A stretch of DNA of 64,000 nt, taken from contig NC_064040.1 of the NCBI RefSeq assembly GCF_932526225.1, forward strand, positions 12,872,856 to 12,936,855. Reading direction: 5' to 3'. The notes under the pieces are model-generated. The model was not told where the DNA came from, searched no databases, and worked only from the letters and a program-made list of their open reading frames with translations. A program made the translations under genes and the position numbers. Numbering within the stretch: the first letter of the stretch is position 1; each line of letters begins with the position of its first letter. Positions 49,601 to 61,087 of this stretch are shown piece after piece. Source of the stretch: Nematostella vectensis (Eukaryota > Cnidaria > Anthozoa > Actiniaria > Edwardsiidae).

Positions 49601-50450
49601 TGTACTATCTGTGGTACTGGGGGAGGGATGATGTTTGTGCTATCTGTGGTACTGGGGGTGGGATGATGTTTGTACTATCTTTGGTACTGGGGATGGGGAT
49701 GATGTTTGTACTATCTGTGGTACTGGGAGTGGAATGATGTTTGTACTATCTGTGGTACAGTGGATGTGATGATGTTTGTACTATCTGTGGTACTGGGGGA
49801 GGGATGTTTGTACTATCTGTGGTACTGGGGATGGGATGATGTTTGTACTATCTGTGGTACTGGGGGAGGGGTGGGATGATGTTTGTACTATCTGTGGTAC
49901 TGGGGGTGGGATGATGTTTGTACTATCTGTGGTACTGGGGGTGGGATGATGTTTGTACTATCTGTGGTACTGGGGGTGGGATGATGTTTGTACTATCTGT
50001 GGTACTGGGGGTGGGGATGATGTTTGTACTATCTGTGGTACTGGGGATGGGATGATGTTTGTACTATCTGTGGTACTGGGGGAGGGGTGGGATGATGTTT
50101 GTACTATCTGTGGTACTGGGGGTGGGATGATGTTTGTACTATCTGTGGTACTGGGGGTGGGGATGATGTTTGTACTATCTGTGGTACTGGGAGTGGGATG
50201 ATGTTTGTACTATCTGTGGTACTGGGGGTGGGATGTTTGTACTATCTGTGGTACTGGGGGTTGGATGATGTTTGTACTATCTGTGGTACTGGGGGTGGGA
50301 TGATGTTTGTACTATCTGTGGTAATGGGGGTGGGATGATGTTTGTACTATCTGTGGTAATGGGGAAGGGGTGAGATGATGTTTGTACTATCTGTGGTACT
50401 GGGGGTGGGGTGAGGGGTGGGATGATGTTTGTACCATTTGTGGTACTTGA
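46660..50450 (+). repeat. G-rich minisatellite of about 35 bp, roughly 110 copies
   Basis: The core unit is GATGATGTTTGTACTATCTG plus TGGTACTGGGGGTGG. Length varies from about 30 to 42 bp through changes in the G tract and an optional AGGGG segment. Every unit carries G5-T-G3-like runs on the plus strand, capable of G-quadruplex pairing across units. The flanking frames are by-products. Confidence 0.96.
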
Positions 50451-50758
50451 GTGGGGAGGTGAGGTGGTTCTTGTACTAAATGCGAGTCCTTTATGCGTGA
50501 AGGTGAGCAAATCTGTGTTGCACATGGTGATTCTGAATGCGAAGGGGAGGACCTTTTGTATTGGATGGTGTCTGTTGGGGAGGCTTAAGAGAAATCCACA
50601 CAGCATAAAGAAATATTATATCTGTTAATATATTTATTAAATTATTTCATTGAGTGTGTTCATACAGTGGTTATATATTCTATATCCATTTATATCTATC
50701 TTTTCTACAATATTTGTGAGGTATTTTCTACCTTTTTTCTCTTGCTGTTTCTGTAACC

Positions 50759-51616
50759 TCATTTGAAAATTTTGAGGAAAAGCCTGTTACGGAGTTCCTT
50801 AGAATAATAAAGATAGATTATAGGGTTAACGAGTCCGTTTGCGTACACAATCAACGCGAGTGGGTAATCGATGGCAAGGCTTTCAGTAAGCGTGACCTTG
50901 GTGTCGACGACACTATAAATAGCTGTGACAGTAAACACAGGGATGCAGGGGGCCACGAAAGCGGCAATGATGGTGATAAACATTCGGGACTTCTTGAATT
51001 AAAACGCTTTAGATTTCTGAATGGAGGTGGTCTCGGGGGTCACGTGGTTTTTCTTGTTGAGAAATCCGGTGATACTCACAGGCCTATGCTGGGGAGTAAA
51101 AACTGAACAAAAGAGATAGCGATGGCTATAGTCTCATTGGTTGGCTCTTTGTTGTCGGCGAGACAGCTGATAGAGTAATGGTGCTCATCAATCTCGACAG
51201 AGACGAGTTTGTAGGTTCCTACCAAGCCACGCCCCAAGTATTAACCCCTTGACGAGTCTACTGGACGGAAGATAGAAGGGATGGTTAATGCCCAGATACT
51301 TCTCTGCAGCAATGACCACAAGATTATTAAAAGTGATTTTCGAAAACACAAGCTGGAAGTATCGGACGGCTCTACAGATGCTGTCTGTGGTGACAAAGTC
51401 GACCCAAGTTTCAACGGTTAACAGTGGAATGCCGATGACGCTCGCGAGAAGGTCAGAGATGGCGAGACTCAGGACAAAGTAGGAGGTGTGAGAGCGATTG
51501 AATGCCAATGACTCTTGGACGCGGCGCAGTCACGGTCAGGTAGATGATGATCGTGTTGCTTAAGGCAGCTGGGACGGCGATCACATTAGAAATTGATTGT
51601 TCAGTAAGGAAGTCAT
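50759..51616 (-). pseudogene. Decayed rhodopsin-family (class A) GPCR
   Basis: Three frames must be combined to read a seven-helix receptor. Helix 1 (SNVIAVPAALSNTIIIYLTV) reads from an acceptor-like site at 51616. Helices 2-3 (YFVLSLAISDLLASVIGIPL, then FSKITFNNLVVIAAEKYLGI with EKY in place of D/ERY) are in a second frame, with the shift near 51525. Another shift or deletion near 51230 shortens helix 4. The second extracellular loop and helix 5 then read VGTYKLVSVEIDEHHYSISC and end in a stop. Helices 6-7 resume in a further frame (MFITIIAAFVAPCIPVFTVT; ANGLVNPIIYLYYSKEL with the NPxxY motif). At least two frameshifts and one in-frame stop make it non-functional. Many cnidarian GPCRs are lineage-specific, so no ligand can be inferred. 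Confidence 0.85.
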
Positions 51617-52230
51617 CTAAGGGAAAATAGACAATCATGGTTAATAACTCCAACAGTCTAGTCTAGTCTAGTCTAGACACAAATCCGAACAAAATGCCAA
51701 ATCGAACTCAATCAAACTTCAATCGTTAGACTGATTCGCAATTGGTTCGAAAAACGGAGACAATCAAACAAAAAAATGAGAGTTCGATTTCCGACCATTC
51801 GAACCCAGATTCCATAAAACGATTCGATTTGTTCAATCTGGTTCGGTATAAATAAAACAAATGAAAAAAAAAAAACCTTTTTATTAGCGGTAAGCATCAA
51901 AAGGCAGCATTCTTAGATTCTTTTTTTTTTATTTTAAAATCTCGGAAGATAGTACTCTCGATCGCTAATGCGGCGATGATAATGATAATAAGACAACAGT
52001 ATGAACTTTAAATAGGGAATGGAAATTTGAATTGACTTTAATTTCTATTTTATTCAAAACAAAGTTCGATTATCGTTCAATTGCTGTGAGTTATATTGCC
52101 GAACCAATCGAACATGATTTAAATTCGATGTCCCGCGATGTTTGAATCCTATACCCTTTACTGTCGAATCCGTTGTATCGCGACGACTCATTTTTAAAAC
52201 ATCGATTTGTTCTTGTCTTTTGGGGTTTTC

Positions 52231-52399
52231 TGTTCCGCCAGTCAAATTATTCTAAGCCAATCAGATTCTTGCCATCTCTCACCTAGTGCAGTTGCCTGGC
52301 TTTCTGTCGCGACACTGTCTGGTTTTCGTCCAGAGGAAAGCCAGGGAAGTTCACAAAGCGAGATTCTGATTGGCACAGAATGGTTTTACTGACGGAACA
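52231..52399. mobile_element. 169-bp MITE, TGTTCCG(C/T)CAGT ends
   Basis: The left end TGTTCCGCCAGTCAAATTAT plus TCTAAGCCAATCAGA pairs with the inverted right end TCTGATTGGCACAGAATGGT plus TTTACTGACGGAACA. The centre also pairs (CCTGGCTTTC with GAAAGCCAGG), so the element is nearly a full palindrome. Confidence 0.78.
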
Positions 52400-52652
52400 T
52401 TGCTTTAGCGACTTTAATCATCAAGTGACATCACTGCCGATCTCAATGTAAGTAGTATAAGTCTATTCAAAGAAAGAACAATAAAAGCTATACGAAAAAA
52501 AAAAAACTCAATTATTTTCTCCGTTCTTATTTCTCTGTCTTCATGCCCCGATATAGCTATATAGAAGTGCTTTGCGTTGCCTGCTAACCTTGCAGCTTAT
52601 TTTTTTTACAAAAGCCAAAAGGATAGAATATAGAACAAAATAGACAATTTAC

Positions 52653-53342
52653 CTGTTCCAATAATCTGCTCAATTTTGTGAACCACAGCAAGGTTTATAG
52701 CAGTAGATCACGTGCATGAGTGGGAGGCCTGTGAAATAAAATTCATGTTGTTTTTTAGCCTAATTGTAAGCATCTTATTTTCAAATGATGAAGGTAACAC
52801 CTTTTACGAGAACAGACGTGCTTACCTTTCACATGATTGGTATCGCGACAGGAATAATCGATGGGATGAGCGTGGCTAATTATTGGCGCTAAATCCTCGA
52901 TCGGCGAGAGATCCTCTAACAAGTTGAACTCTGGACGAGGTTGACTGATGAGCCAGAAGAAAAACGCTCCGCTACAAATGTTGTAATAAAAACAGCGAAA
53001 TTAAATTGATCTTTGAAACGAAAAGTTTTTTTTTTCTTTTAAATCCTGTGCGATGATCTTCTCATAAGTTGAGCTATGTCAAGTTTTAAAACAACAAATT
53101 TGGTACAGATATAGAACCTATAAAACCTCATAAACCACTTCTCGAGAGGTCTTGAAAACGCGCGATGTCCTGGTCCGGGATGGCTCATTCCTCTACCCTG
53201 GGATGTATAGTATACATTTAGGTTAGAAGAAGATGTAACAAACTTTGAACTAACAACATTTCAGGCGTTACCTTGCGTTTTTTACTCGAGAGAATATGGG
53301 ACGCGGACGGTTAAGAAGACGAGTTCCCTTTGATGCCAAGCA
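52653..53342 (-). pseudogene. Candidate upstream (N-terminal) exons of the GPCR pseudogene
   Basis: Exon 53342-53272 (CLASKGTRLLNRPRPIFSRV...) and exon 52971-52826 (GAFFFWLISQPRPEFNLLED...DTNHVK) join in phase through an AG|C serine. The next acceptor at 52728 opens a 76-nt block to a donor at 52653. Its end reads NLAVVHKIEQIIGT in one frame, and the phase fits the helix-1 exon at 51616. That frame has an upstream TGA and does not match the phase of the preceding exon. Alternatively the first two exons end at a TGA (52670-52672) after LPLMHVIYCYKPCCGSQN as a separate small gene. Linking them to the receptor is inference. Confidence 0.4.
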
Positions 53343-55209
53343 CTGAATGTTCTTTGTTAAAAGCTGTAGAATCATCAAGTAATGGTCCCAAAAGAGGTCT
53401 CTATTATTTGTCATTTTGCCATTGGTAGATTTATTTGGAAGGACTATTCAAAGTCATTACAATCTTGAACATTTCCGCAAACGGCAAAAGGCTTTGGATG
53501 GTTAAACTTTATGGGAGGAATTTCAATGAGGTGATATACGCACGAAAGGTAATTTTTGACGGCAGAGATATCATTTTTATAGAGAACCAGCTATCAAAGA
53601 CAGAGATGTCGAGAAAAGATCAGGGCCTCAAAATATATGAATATGCGAGTTATGTCTTGTTATGTCTTTACGCGAGAGTAAACTGTGCCCTATACAACTA
53701 TACCGTGCCCTATATACTACTTCACCGCCGTGCTGTAGAAAACAGAAGTCTTTTTAATGGGATGGGAATAGCCTCGTCCGTTACCAAATTAACCACAAAA
53801 ATCCACTTGGGGAATATTTTTAAATAATGGGCAAAAATGTTTGTTTTTCAGGAGATCACGTTACACTTAGAAGGAACGCCATGAAATGACTCTGTTAACT
53901 CCATAATAAACCGTAAGGTGGTTACAGAAAAAACCGTATAGTTACAATTACCACTCAAGCACTAAACGTTTTACTTTAGTAGGTTTCTTCGCAATTTCCG
54001 TTGAGATTCATAGTTTATAGATGATTATTGTTGAATCAATTTAGAGTGTTTTGATGTTTTTAAATAAAGATTTTTTATCATTATCGTCATTGCTGGAAAA
54101 CATTTAGTGATCCGCCATGTAAACAGTGTAAAACAAACAGGTGTATATGACGAGAAAGTATGTGAATAACCTTGGCGACAGAAAAACATGCAATGAAATG
54201 CTATTTTCGGCCGAGATGCATCGCTTGCTATTTATACCATATCTCCTATACAGAGGACTGGTATAAGCATAGTTAGGGTATGAATGAAAATAAGTGGAAA
54301 GGACGTTTAAGTGTGTTTTCTCGCTAGAATTACTTGTCAAGTTTTATTTTTGAAACAAATTTAAAATCAAAGTCAGTTACTTTCTAATAAACCTATTTAT
54401 TTCTTTTTTATGGAATTATATTATTTTACTACTCACTTTTTCTATCTATTTTACATCAAAATAATTAAGGATGCCCATGGGAGCGCAAAGGTGTCTCAGA
54501 TGACGCTCCGCCTATTCAGGGTTTTTAATGAAAAGTGAAGTATACTATTAAAACATGAAAAGTAAACTCGCAAAGCTACAAATAACACCAAAACCTAAGA
54601 CTGATCAACAAAATATCTAGGGGTATCTAAGGCCTTTGTTTGGCTGACATAGTCTTGGCTGAAAAACGTGGTAAATTTCAATTTCAACTTATAATTTTAC
54701 TCATAGCACAGACGTCATTTGCAGCCAGATCACTGTTTTGTAGTTCTTTGACTACTGCACAAGTGGATCTTGGAGCTTATAACACCCAGGAGAACTCTGT
54801 TCATACATTTTATGACTATTCTCCCTAACACTTTTAGTAATACCACAATTGCTGGAATAAAAACCTTTCTCAAAAAAGCATCTCCACTCTAAGAAACGCC
54901 TTTTGTTGCACTCAATGGACTTTCACAAAGAGGGACTACGTAGACGAAATTACGAACACTAACCACACAATTCTATTGGTGGTTATTGGTTCTGGAGAAA
55001 TTTGTACTCCATGCATAAAACAGATTTTGAGATTAAAAGGATAAGCACATTGCCAGGGGCATTTATTCAAGCAATTATGGTATGTTTGTATTTGAACATT
55101 TACCCCAATTTTCCCCTATAAACAGTAGACGTTATGGCTTCCTCAACACACCATCATTTTTTATCTTGCTAATATAAACTAGAGCATGGGGGGGGGGATA
55201 TCACTACCA
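53343..55209. other. Intergenic AT-rich stretch
   Basis: A 130-residue frame at 53435-53827 (+) has no recognisable similarity and no splice context. Otherwise I see nothing here except a short G tract near 55190, just after the aminotransferase 3' end. Confidence 0.5.
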
Positions 55210-58200
55210 TCACTGCTCCATGATCGGTGTTGGGATATCCATATCAGCCAGCACCTCTTCAATGCACTTGAGTAAATGTTCCATGTCCTTGGGGAAGAGA
55301 TGGCCAATGTTGCCGATACGGAAGCAGTCTGCCTCTGTCACTTTCCCAGGGTAGATAACCTGATCTTTGGCACTCAAGTGCTTGTAGAACTGTGTAAAAT
55401 CAAAGTTAGGGTGCTTTGGGTAGAAGAAAGAAGTGATGATGTAGCCCTCATGAGTGTCATCCAAGAATTCTTTGAAGCCAAGCTTTCTCATGCCATCATG
55501 CAGGATGTGTCGGTTTTCCATATACCTGTAAAAGTAATATGGTGATCAAATGTGCTTCACGTGTGATTTGACAACTTGAAGATTATGCTACAGAATATTC
55601 TATACAGTTTACAATGCAAAATAACGTGAAAAAACTGTCGCCAAGGGTGAACCAGGGGAACTCTGCCTTTATGATTAATAAAATGTACAATAGTTAGAGT
55701 GGTATGGGGGCATGTATGCGAAAGGAGATACCATATTATTCTGTGCCCTCCAAGGATCTCCAACTCTCTCAAATGTCTAGTAAAAGGTACTACATTACCT
55801 TTCAGCTCTTCCAATGACTCCTCCTTCTTCAGCCAGTTCCCTTAGCGCCGTGCGGAAGGCAAGCATTGCATGTGTTGCTGGAGTAAACCGGAACTGCCCA
55901 GACTTTTCAAGTCCCTCAAATTGGTCCACTATATCCAGGGAAAGAGTGCGAGACTGGCCACGGCAGCTGAGAAGGTGCTTCTTCTCAGCTAGTACGAACG
56001 AGAACCCAGGTACACCCTCAATGCATTTGTTGGCAGAGCTGACCATGTACGTGATCTGTGCACCTTCTAAATTCAGCGGCACAGCTCCAAAGCTGCTCAT
56101 GGCATCAACAAAGAAGAAGGCATTAGGAGTATGCATTCGCACCAGCTTGCCCACAGCCTCCACAGGATGGATGACTCCTGTTGATGTCTCACAGTGGACG
56201 ATGCAGACGCCGTTAAGATCAGGGTGTTGCTTCAGGGTGTTCTCAACAGATTGGAGGTCAACTTTCTGGGCTTCCTCTCCTTGAAGTACAATCTATAAGA
56301 CACATTGATTTTCATTGAATGTTTGGAGAAAGCAACTAATGGACATAGTACAACAAGAACAATTTTACCAATTGATTCTAGGGGGATTATAATTGAAAAT
56401 GTTTTCTTTGCATGTAGTTGGTGGCTCAGTATCATGCCAGCACCGGAATCCTTCAAACATTATCTGTGTTTTCAATCAAAGCCCTGCTTTGTTTGATTGT
56501 TAGCCATCACTTTTGGTTTCAGTAGATCATTTTTGTGATCATTTTTGTTGTGGCGAGTAAGAAAAAGAGATGTCAAGGTATGTAAACATTCTTATGACTT
56601 GAAGCAGTCTATTCACTGTACAGAGAAATTGAGGCAAAATACAGATGATTTTAAAGCCGCATTGTCACCAGTTTACTTCAGGAGGTCGTCGAAAACCTCA
56701 TCCGTCAAAAGACAAAATAATCTATTAGAATCCGCGATATAAAACGAGCCATCCACTCTAAATTATCAGTCAAATCCTTGAAGAAACTTCTAAAAGACAC
56801 ACTGCTTTTAAAATTTTGAAATATTTTTCGCAGTTTCTGTTAAAAATCATCGGAGATTGTTACGTAATCGACCGGAAGTAAACTGGTGACAATGAGGCTT
56901 TAAATTGGCATGCACAATTTGCATGGAAACACATTTATTTCAGCATGGGAAAAGAGGAATTGGTAAAACATTTAAGGTTCTTCTGAATAATAAGCCTTAG
57001 AAAAAATGGCAAAGTTTATATTCTAAAAGAAAGAGACCTACCGTTTCTATGCCAGAGACTTCACAAATCTTCACCATCCTTTTACCATAAGAACCATTCA
57101 CAATCACAAGTAGTTTACCCCCAGTTTTAGGTGTGGCTGTTGTGATTACGGCCTCGACAGCATATGTCCCACTGCCCTGCAAAGGTATAGCAGTGTATTC
57201 CGCCTGGGACACGCCTGCAATCTCAAGCAGCTTGCTACGGATGAAATGGACACAGTCGATGAAGTCTTCATCTCTTGAACCAACATCACGTAGCATTGAT
57301 TTCTTGACAGTGAAGCTAGTTCCTAGTGGGCCAGGTGTGAACAGCTTCTTGTCTTTTGGATGGACAATCTCCTCATCTGAAAATTACAGACAACATCCAG
57401 GATGTAGAATTAGCTCAATGAGAGAGAGCAGGAGAGGGGAGGGTTAGGGGTATGAGAGTTTAGTTTATCCATTCAAAAAACAGTCATTTGCTGGATTTCG
57501 GTAAACTACTCCAATAAAGGGGGTCGGACAGATTTATGTAAATTTAAGTTATTTACTTAGAGTAGTTGTTAGAATGTAATGGTCAAGCCAGAAAAAAGAG
57601 AACAATACATACAATGTATAAGTACTAAATAAACTATAATAAAAAATAGTATTTCACGGGTTTTTGAAAACCTCTCTATTGGATAGCAAAAACTACAAAA
57701 CCTGATTTGGGGAAATTAAACATTGAATTCTTGTCTCTTTTGAGTATAATTGTTCAATATTATTGTGGCTTATTTTTATTTCACAAGCTTGAGTTTTTGA
57801 ATACCCTCCTTGCGAGGCCAAGTAACACGCCCCTTTCCCCTTTTACATACAACTATTTCAATGAGGGTTGCATCCGCAAATCGGTGAATCGTAAACCGCA
57901 GTGGTTCATGGGTAACATATAAATGGATGAACCGTGGTCTCTGAACACTATGTGAATGTTCAAAGGCACATAAACAAGAATGCTAAAGCTTTCTAAACCT
58001 GAGTGTGTTTTGATTTATGCTTATTATTATTATTCAATTGATATCCATAAAGCACTACAGGTTACGACACATAGATTCTCTAAGTGAGTGTTCATTAAAT
58101 ACACCAACGGGGGGAGGGAAGATATTGAGGGGAGGCTCTGAAAATATTTAACCACAAAAAGTGGGACCCGAAAAAATAGGTCCTCTAAGAGGGAAAAAAA

Positions 58201-58838
58201 TGGGGGTTCTATAGGGGGGGGGCACCAAAATAAATGATTACAATGAAAGGGGGGCTCTAAAATTTTAAGATGTCTTGAGTAAAAATCTTCCCTCCCCACC
58301 CCCCCCCCCCCCCCCCGTGTCATTAATTAAATATTTCATATAAAACATATAAACCCTAAAATTTGTGAATTCTATGATACTACTCAAAATCTTTGAAAGC
58401 ACAACTGATTTAGTGGGCAGTATAAACTCAAAACAAATCAGATTAAGTTCAATAAAATAAACAAATGGTAACAAAGCAATTTTTAAAACCAGGTTCGAGT
58501 TATGTCGAGTCCTTCATGCCAAACCAATAATACACAACTTGACACAACTTATGCTAGTTTGCAATCTAATGTAGAAAATTATAAGCTACCACTGTAATAC
58601 AGGAGAGGGTTATAATCGCTGATTGTTTCAAAGTGAAGAAGTCCATCGATGCATTCTTAAGTACATAGTACTACCATCCGTGAATGCTCTCCGCTATCGC
58701 TTCTCACTCACCGGATGATTCCGGCGGCGGAACAGAGGAGCAGCCAGCTACACGGATACCGAGCGTTTGGAAAGGGCTTTTAAGCAGGTGTCTTTGAGAC
58801 AGGCGAGCGGTTCTTGATACCAATAGCCGAAGAGCCAT
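55210..58838 (-). CDS. 2-aminoethylphosphonate:pyruvate aminotransferase, mitochondrial-type
   Basis: This PLP enzyme (PhnW/AEPT family, fold type I) converts 2-aminoethylphosphonate and pyruvate to phosphonoacetaldehyde and alanine. The exons in transcript order are 58838-58712, 57376-57042, 56292-55799 and 55525-55210 (stop TGA), in phase, giving 423 residues. Exon 1 encodes a basic, acid-free leader (MALRLLVSRTARLSQRHLLK) typical of mitochondrial targeting. Bacterial PhnW has about 365 residues, so the surplus is roughly that leader. The catalytic part contains LFTPGPLGTSFTVKKSMLRD, PLQGSGTYAVEA, HCETSTGVIHPVEAVG, FFVDAMSSFGA (PLP-ring aspartate) and SSANKCIEGVPGFSFVLA (Schiff-base lysine in SANK). 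The end of the domain reads FRIGNIGHLFPKDMEHLL. No lesion is seen. Sea anemones are rich in 2-aminoethylphosphonate lipids, so a catabolic role fits. Confidence 0.94.
56650..56904. mobile_element. 255-bp MITE, TTTAAAGCC ends, in aminotransferase intron
   Basis: The left TIR TTTAAAGCCGCATTGTCACC plus AGTTTACTTC pairs with the right end GAAGTAAACTGGTGACAATG plus AGGCTTTAAA, giving about 30 bp of terminal inverted repeat. It lies in the intron between exons 57376-57042 and 56292-55799. A partial relative is at 40256-40414. Confidence 0.82.
57847..58085. mobile_element. CACCTATTT-family MITE, truncated copy
   Basis: This copy matches the complete element at 59994-60260 from its left end (ACAACTATTTCAATGAGGGTTG) to TAGATTCTCTAAGTG. 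There it is cut off exactly where a GGAGTGTTCATTAA-family element begins, which suggests a nested insertion. Confidence 0.65.
58086..58336. mobile_element. G-rich MITE-like element, GGAGTGTTCATTAA family, copy 2
   Basis: It begins GAGTGTTCATTAAATACACC and shares the interior words GGTCCTCTAAG and GATTACAATGAAAGGGGG with copy 1 at 3939. It ends in a long C run followed by GTGTCATTAATTAAATATTT, a degraded inverted end. Confidence 0.68.
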
Positions 58839-58895
58839 GATTTTGCTCGCGTTCTGCTTTGCTTCCAGTCAGACAAGAGCTCTTCACATACGCGA

Positions 58896-58901
58896 CACGT
58901 G
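58896..58901. promoter_or_regulatory. CACGTG E-box upstream of the aminotransferase
   Basis: CACGTG (context GACACGTGAC) lies 58 bp upstream of the aminotransferase ATG, and a related ACACGTCG follows 12 bp on. Such sites bind bHLH-zip factors (USF/MITF/TFE types). Use here is inferred from position only. Confidence 0.3.
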
Positions 58902-59567
58902 ACTACCGACACGTCGATGGAGCAAAGATAATTTTACGGGAGGGGATGGTTGTTTTTAATTAATTTTTTTCTTGTAAACTCTTTTTTTTATAAAAACGTC
59001 TAATTTTCAGTTGAGGCTGGGCCGTGTATGTAAGAATGTAATACCCAATAGGAAGATAATTACACTAATGATTATTAGCAATAATAAGGTTCTTACTATG
59101 AGCACAATTTGATTATGTATTTTAGAACACATCAGGAAAAAAAAGAATTTTTTTCTGCTATCTGAGCCTTAGCATGTTTTTAAAAATTTGGTGAAATCTC
59201 AGGCTGGATGTTCTTATAAAAAGGTTCTTATAAAAAAAAGTGTACTACTTCTATCTTCTTTTCTAATAACTATTCATTCTGGACAGTTTTTTCCCTCGTA
59301 ATAAATAATCCACCCCACAAAAATTTATCAGGAGTAAGATATAAGATAAACAAATTTTAATGGCATAATTTTATTTCATTTTGGTGTGTGTTAACCGCCA
59401 ATTTTCTTTGGCGTTATAATAGCTATAACCCTGTATTTAACCCTTGCTATAATTTGCATAAGACTGGTTAATGGATGCTCTATATTAAGATAAAAAATAT
59501 ACATATTATATATCTTATATGAGTGGTTTTCTATCAGATACTCTTTATAAGGTTAATTAGTGTCAGG

Positions 59568-59919
59568 GAGTGTTCATTAAGAACCCTGAGGGGCTGGGGG
59601 GGGGGGGGGGGGGGGGGTAGAGATACCGAGTCAGCTTAAGTGTCAGACCCTAATAAAAAAGAGTATTATTTTATAAAAAGAGCTTTTTTTTCCTCTCCAA
59701 CTTTTGAAAAATAAAATCACCTGATACTCGGGGTAATATGGAGAGGGGATGTCTATGAAAATCTTTAAGCATCAAAGATGATGCTCTAAAACAATGGAGC
59801 CCTCTACCAAAATCCTGGGAATTCTTACAGGGGGAGAGGGGGGGGGGGGCTCTGAAATTGTAAGGTGTCCTGAGTCAAAATCTTCCCTTCTCCCCTCAGG
59901 ATTTCTGATAAAAACTTCC
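59568..59919. mobile_element. G-rich MITE-like element, GGAGTGTTCATTAA family, copy 3
   Basis: It begins GGAGTGTTCATTAAGAACCC, holds two G homopolymer tracts, and ends with the inverted words CTCCCCTCAGGATTTCTGAT. It shares GGGGGCTCTGAAATT and GAGTCAAAATCTTCCC with the other copies. It is more diverged. Confidence 0.6.
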
Positions 59920-59993
59920 TTACCAGAGGCATACAGACTCAAAGAAATACCAAATTTACATATCTCTATTTGAATTACTGTTGTCAAAGTAAT

Positions 59994-60260
59994 ATACACC
60001 TATTTAAAATAAGGTTGCACTTGAGAACCCATTTACCGGATAACCCGCGGTAGTTCATGGGTAGCACGTAAACAACTGAATCCTTGTATCTGAAAGCTAT
60101 GTGAATGTTCATATAAGAACATGGACCAGAATTCTACAGCTTTTGGAGCCTGGATTTGTATTTTATTTACGCTCATTTGCTTGTTTACTTAATACCCATA
60201 AAGCACTGCGTGTTACGATACACACATTCTCCGAGTGCAACCTTATTTGAAATAGGTGTA
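59994..60260. mobile_element. 267-bp MITE, ATACACCTATTT ends, complete copy
   Basis: The left TIR ATACACCTATTTAAAATAAG plus GTTGCACTTGAG pairs with the right end CGAGTGCAACCTTATTTGAA plus ATAGGTGTAT. The interior contains GTGAATGTTCATATAAGAAC and CATAAAGCACTGCGTGTTAC. Both are shared with truncated relatives at 57847-58085 (TATGTGAATGTTC, CATAAAGCACTAC) and, in part, at 40085-40200 (GCATTGTGTGTTATGATACG). Confidence 0.8.
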
Positions 60261-61087
60261 TGTAGTAATGTCAAGGTGGTTAGTGTGAAGATCGTTGAAA
60301 AAAATGATGAGACTAGCTTAGTGAGGTTACAAGCTTTGTTGCTAGGTCATTTTTTTTCTTGTTCCCTTTTTAAAATTACCACATTTAAAAGCACATATTT
60401 CAATAACAACGGATTCTGGAAGGTTGCTGAATGATTAATATGCGATTTAAGGATTAATTTGCTGGAGGCTTGGCCTGAATATAAATAAAAGCTACCCATT
60501 CTTTTAATGTTATTGTTGTAAAACAAAAAAAAAGGAATCATTCAAAATTTTAAGCAGTAAATCATTGGTTTTATCACGATTTGCCAAGCATTCAAGAGAT
60601 TTCTAAAAACTTGAAAAAATCAATAAGGTCAATTTTTAACACAGAAATTTCCCTTCAATCTTTTTCCTATCTTGGTTTCTCATGGGCTATTAAACACTGA
60701 GAGATATAACTATACACTATGAGTACTGCTTTGTTAGCTTTACCACTATACACACACTAGATCTGGAAGGCCAGAGCCACTTTTCCAACACCAGATACTG
60801 GCATTACTTGTAATGTTTGCGGCAAACCAGACTAATTTGTCAAGGCGGCCAGACTGCACTTTACCACCCCCCCCCCCCCCAAAAAAAAAAATTAAAGTGG
60901 TGTTCTGGTAATCACCAACTATAATGGACAAACATTATTCATATTACATATGTTAGAGATATATCAACATACACTATGATTGTGACGTAGGGAGGACCTA
61001 ACTTTTACAGTTTATAATCCCTTTGAAAACTGTCACTTTTAATAACTACTCAACTGGAAGTGAACACTGATAAAAGTGTTTGTCAAA
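60261..61087. other. Intergenic spacer
   Basis: AT-rich DNA between the 3' end of the serine-rich gene and the MITE. A C15/A10 homopolymer junction lies at about 60866-60890. I see no gene. Confidence 0.5.

Noticed and set aside
46883-50338. Frames of CTICGTGGG type suggesting a Cys/Gly-rich repeat protein
   Set aside because: The 35-bp repeat shifts frame from unit to unit; no frame persists and no start or splice context exists.
53435-53827. 130-codon plus-strand frame
   Set aside because: No recognisable domain, no neighbouring exon, AT-rich composition like its surroundings.
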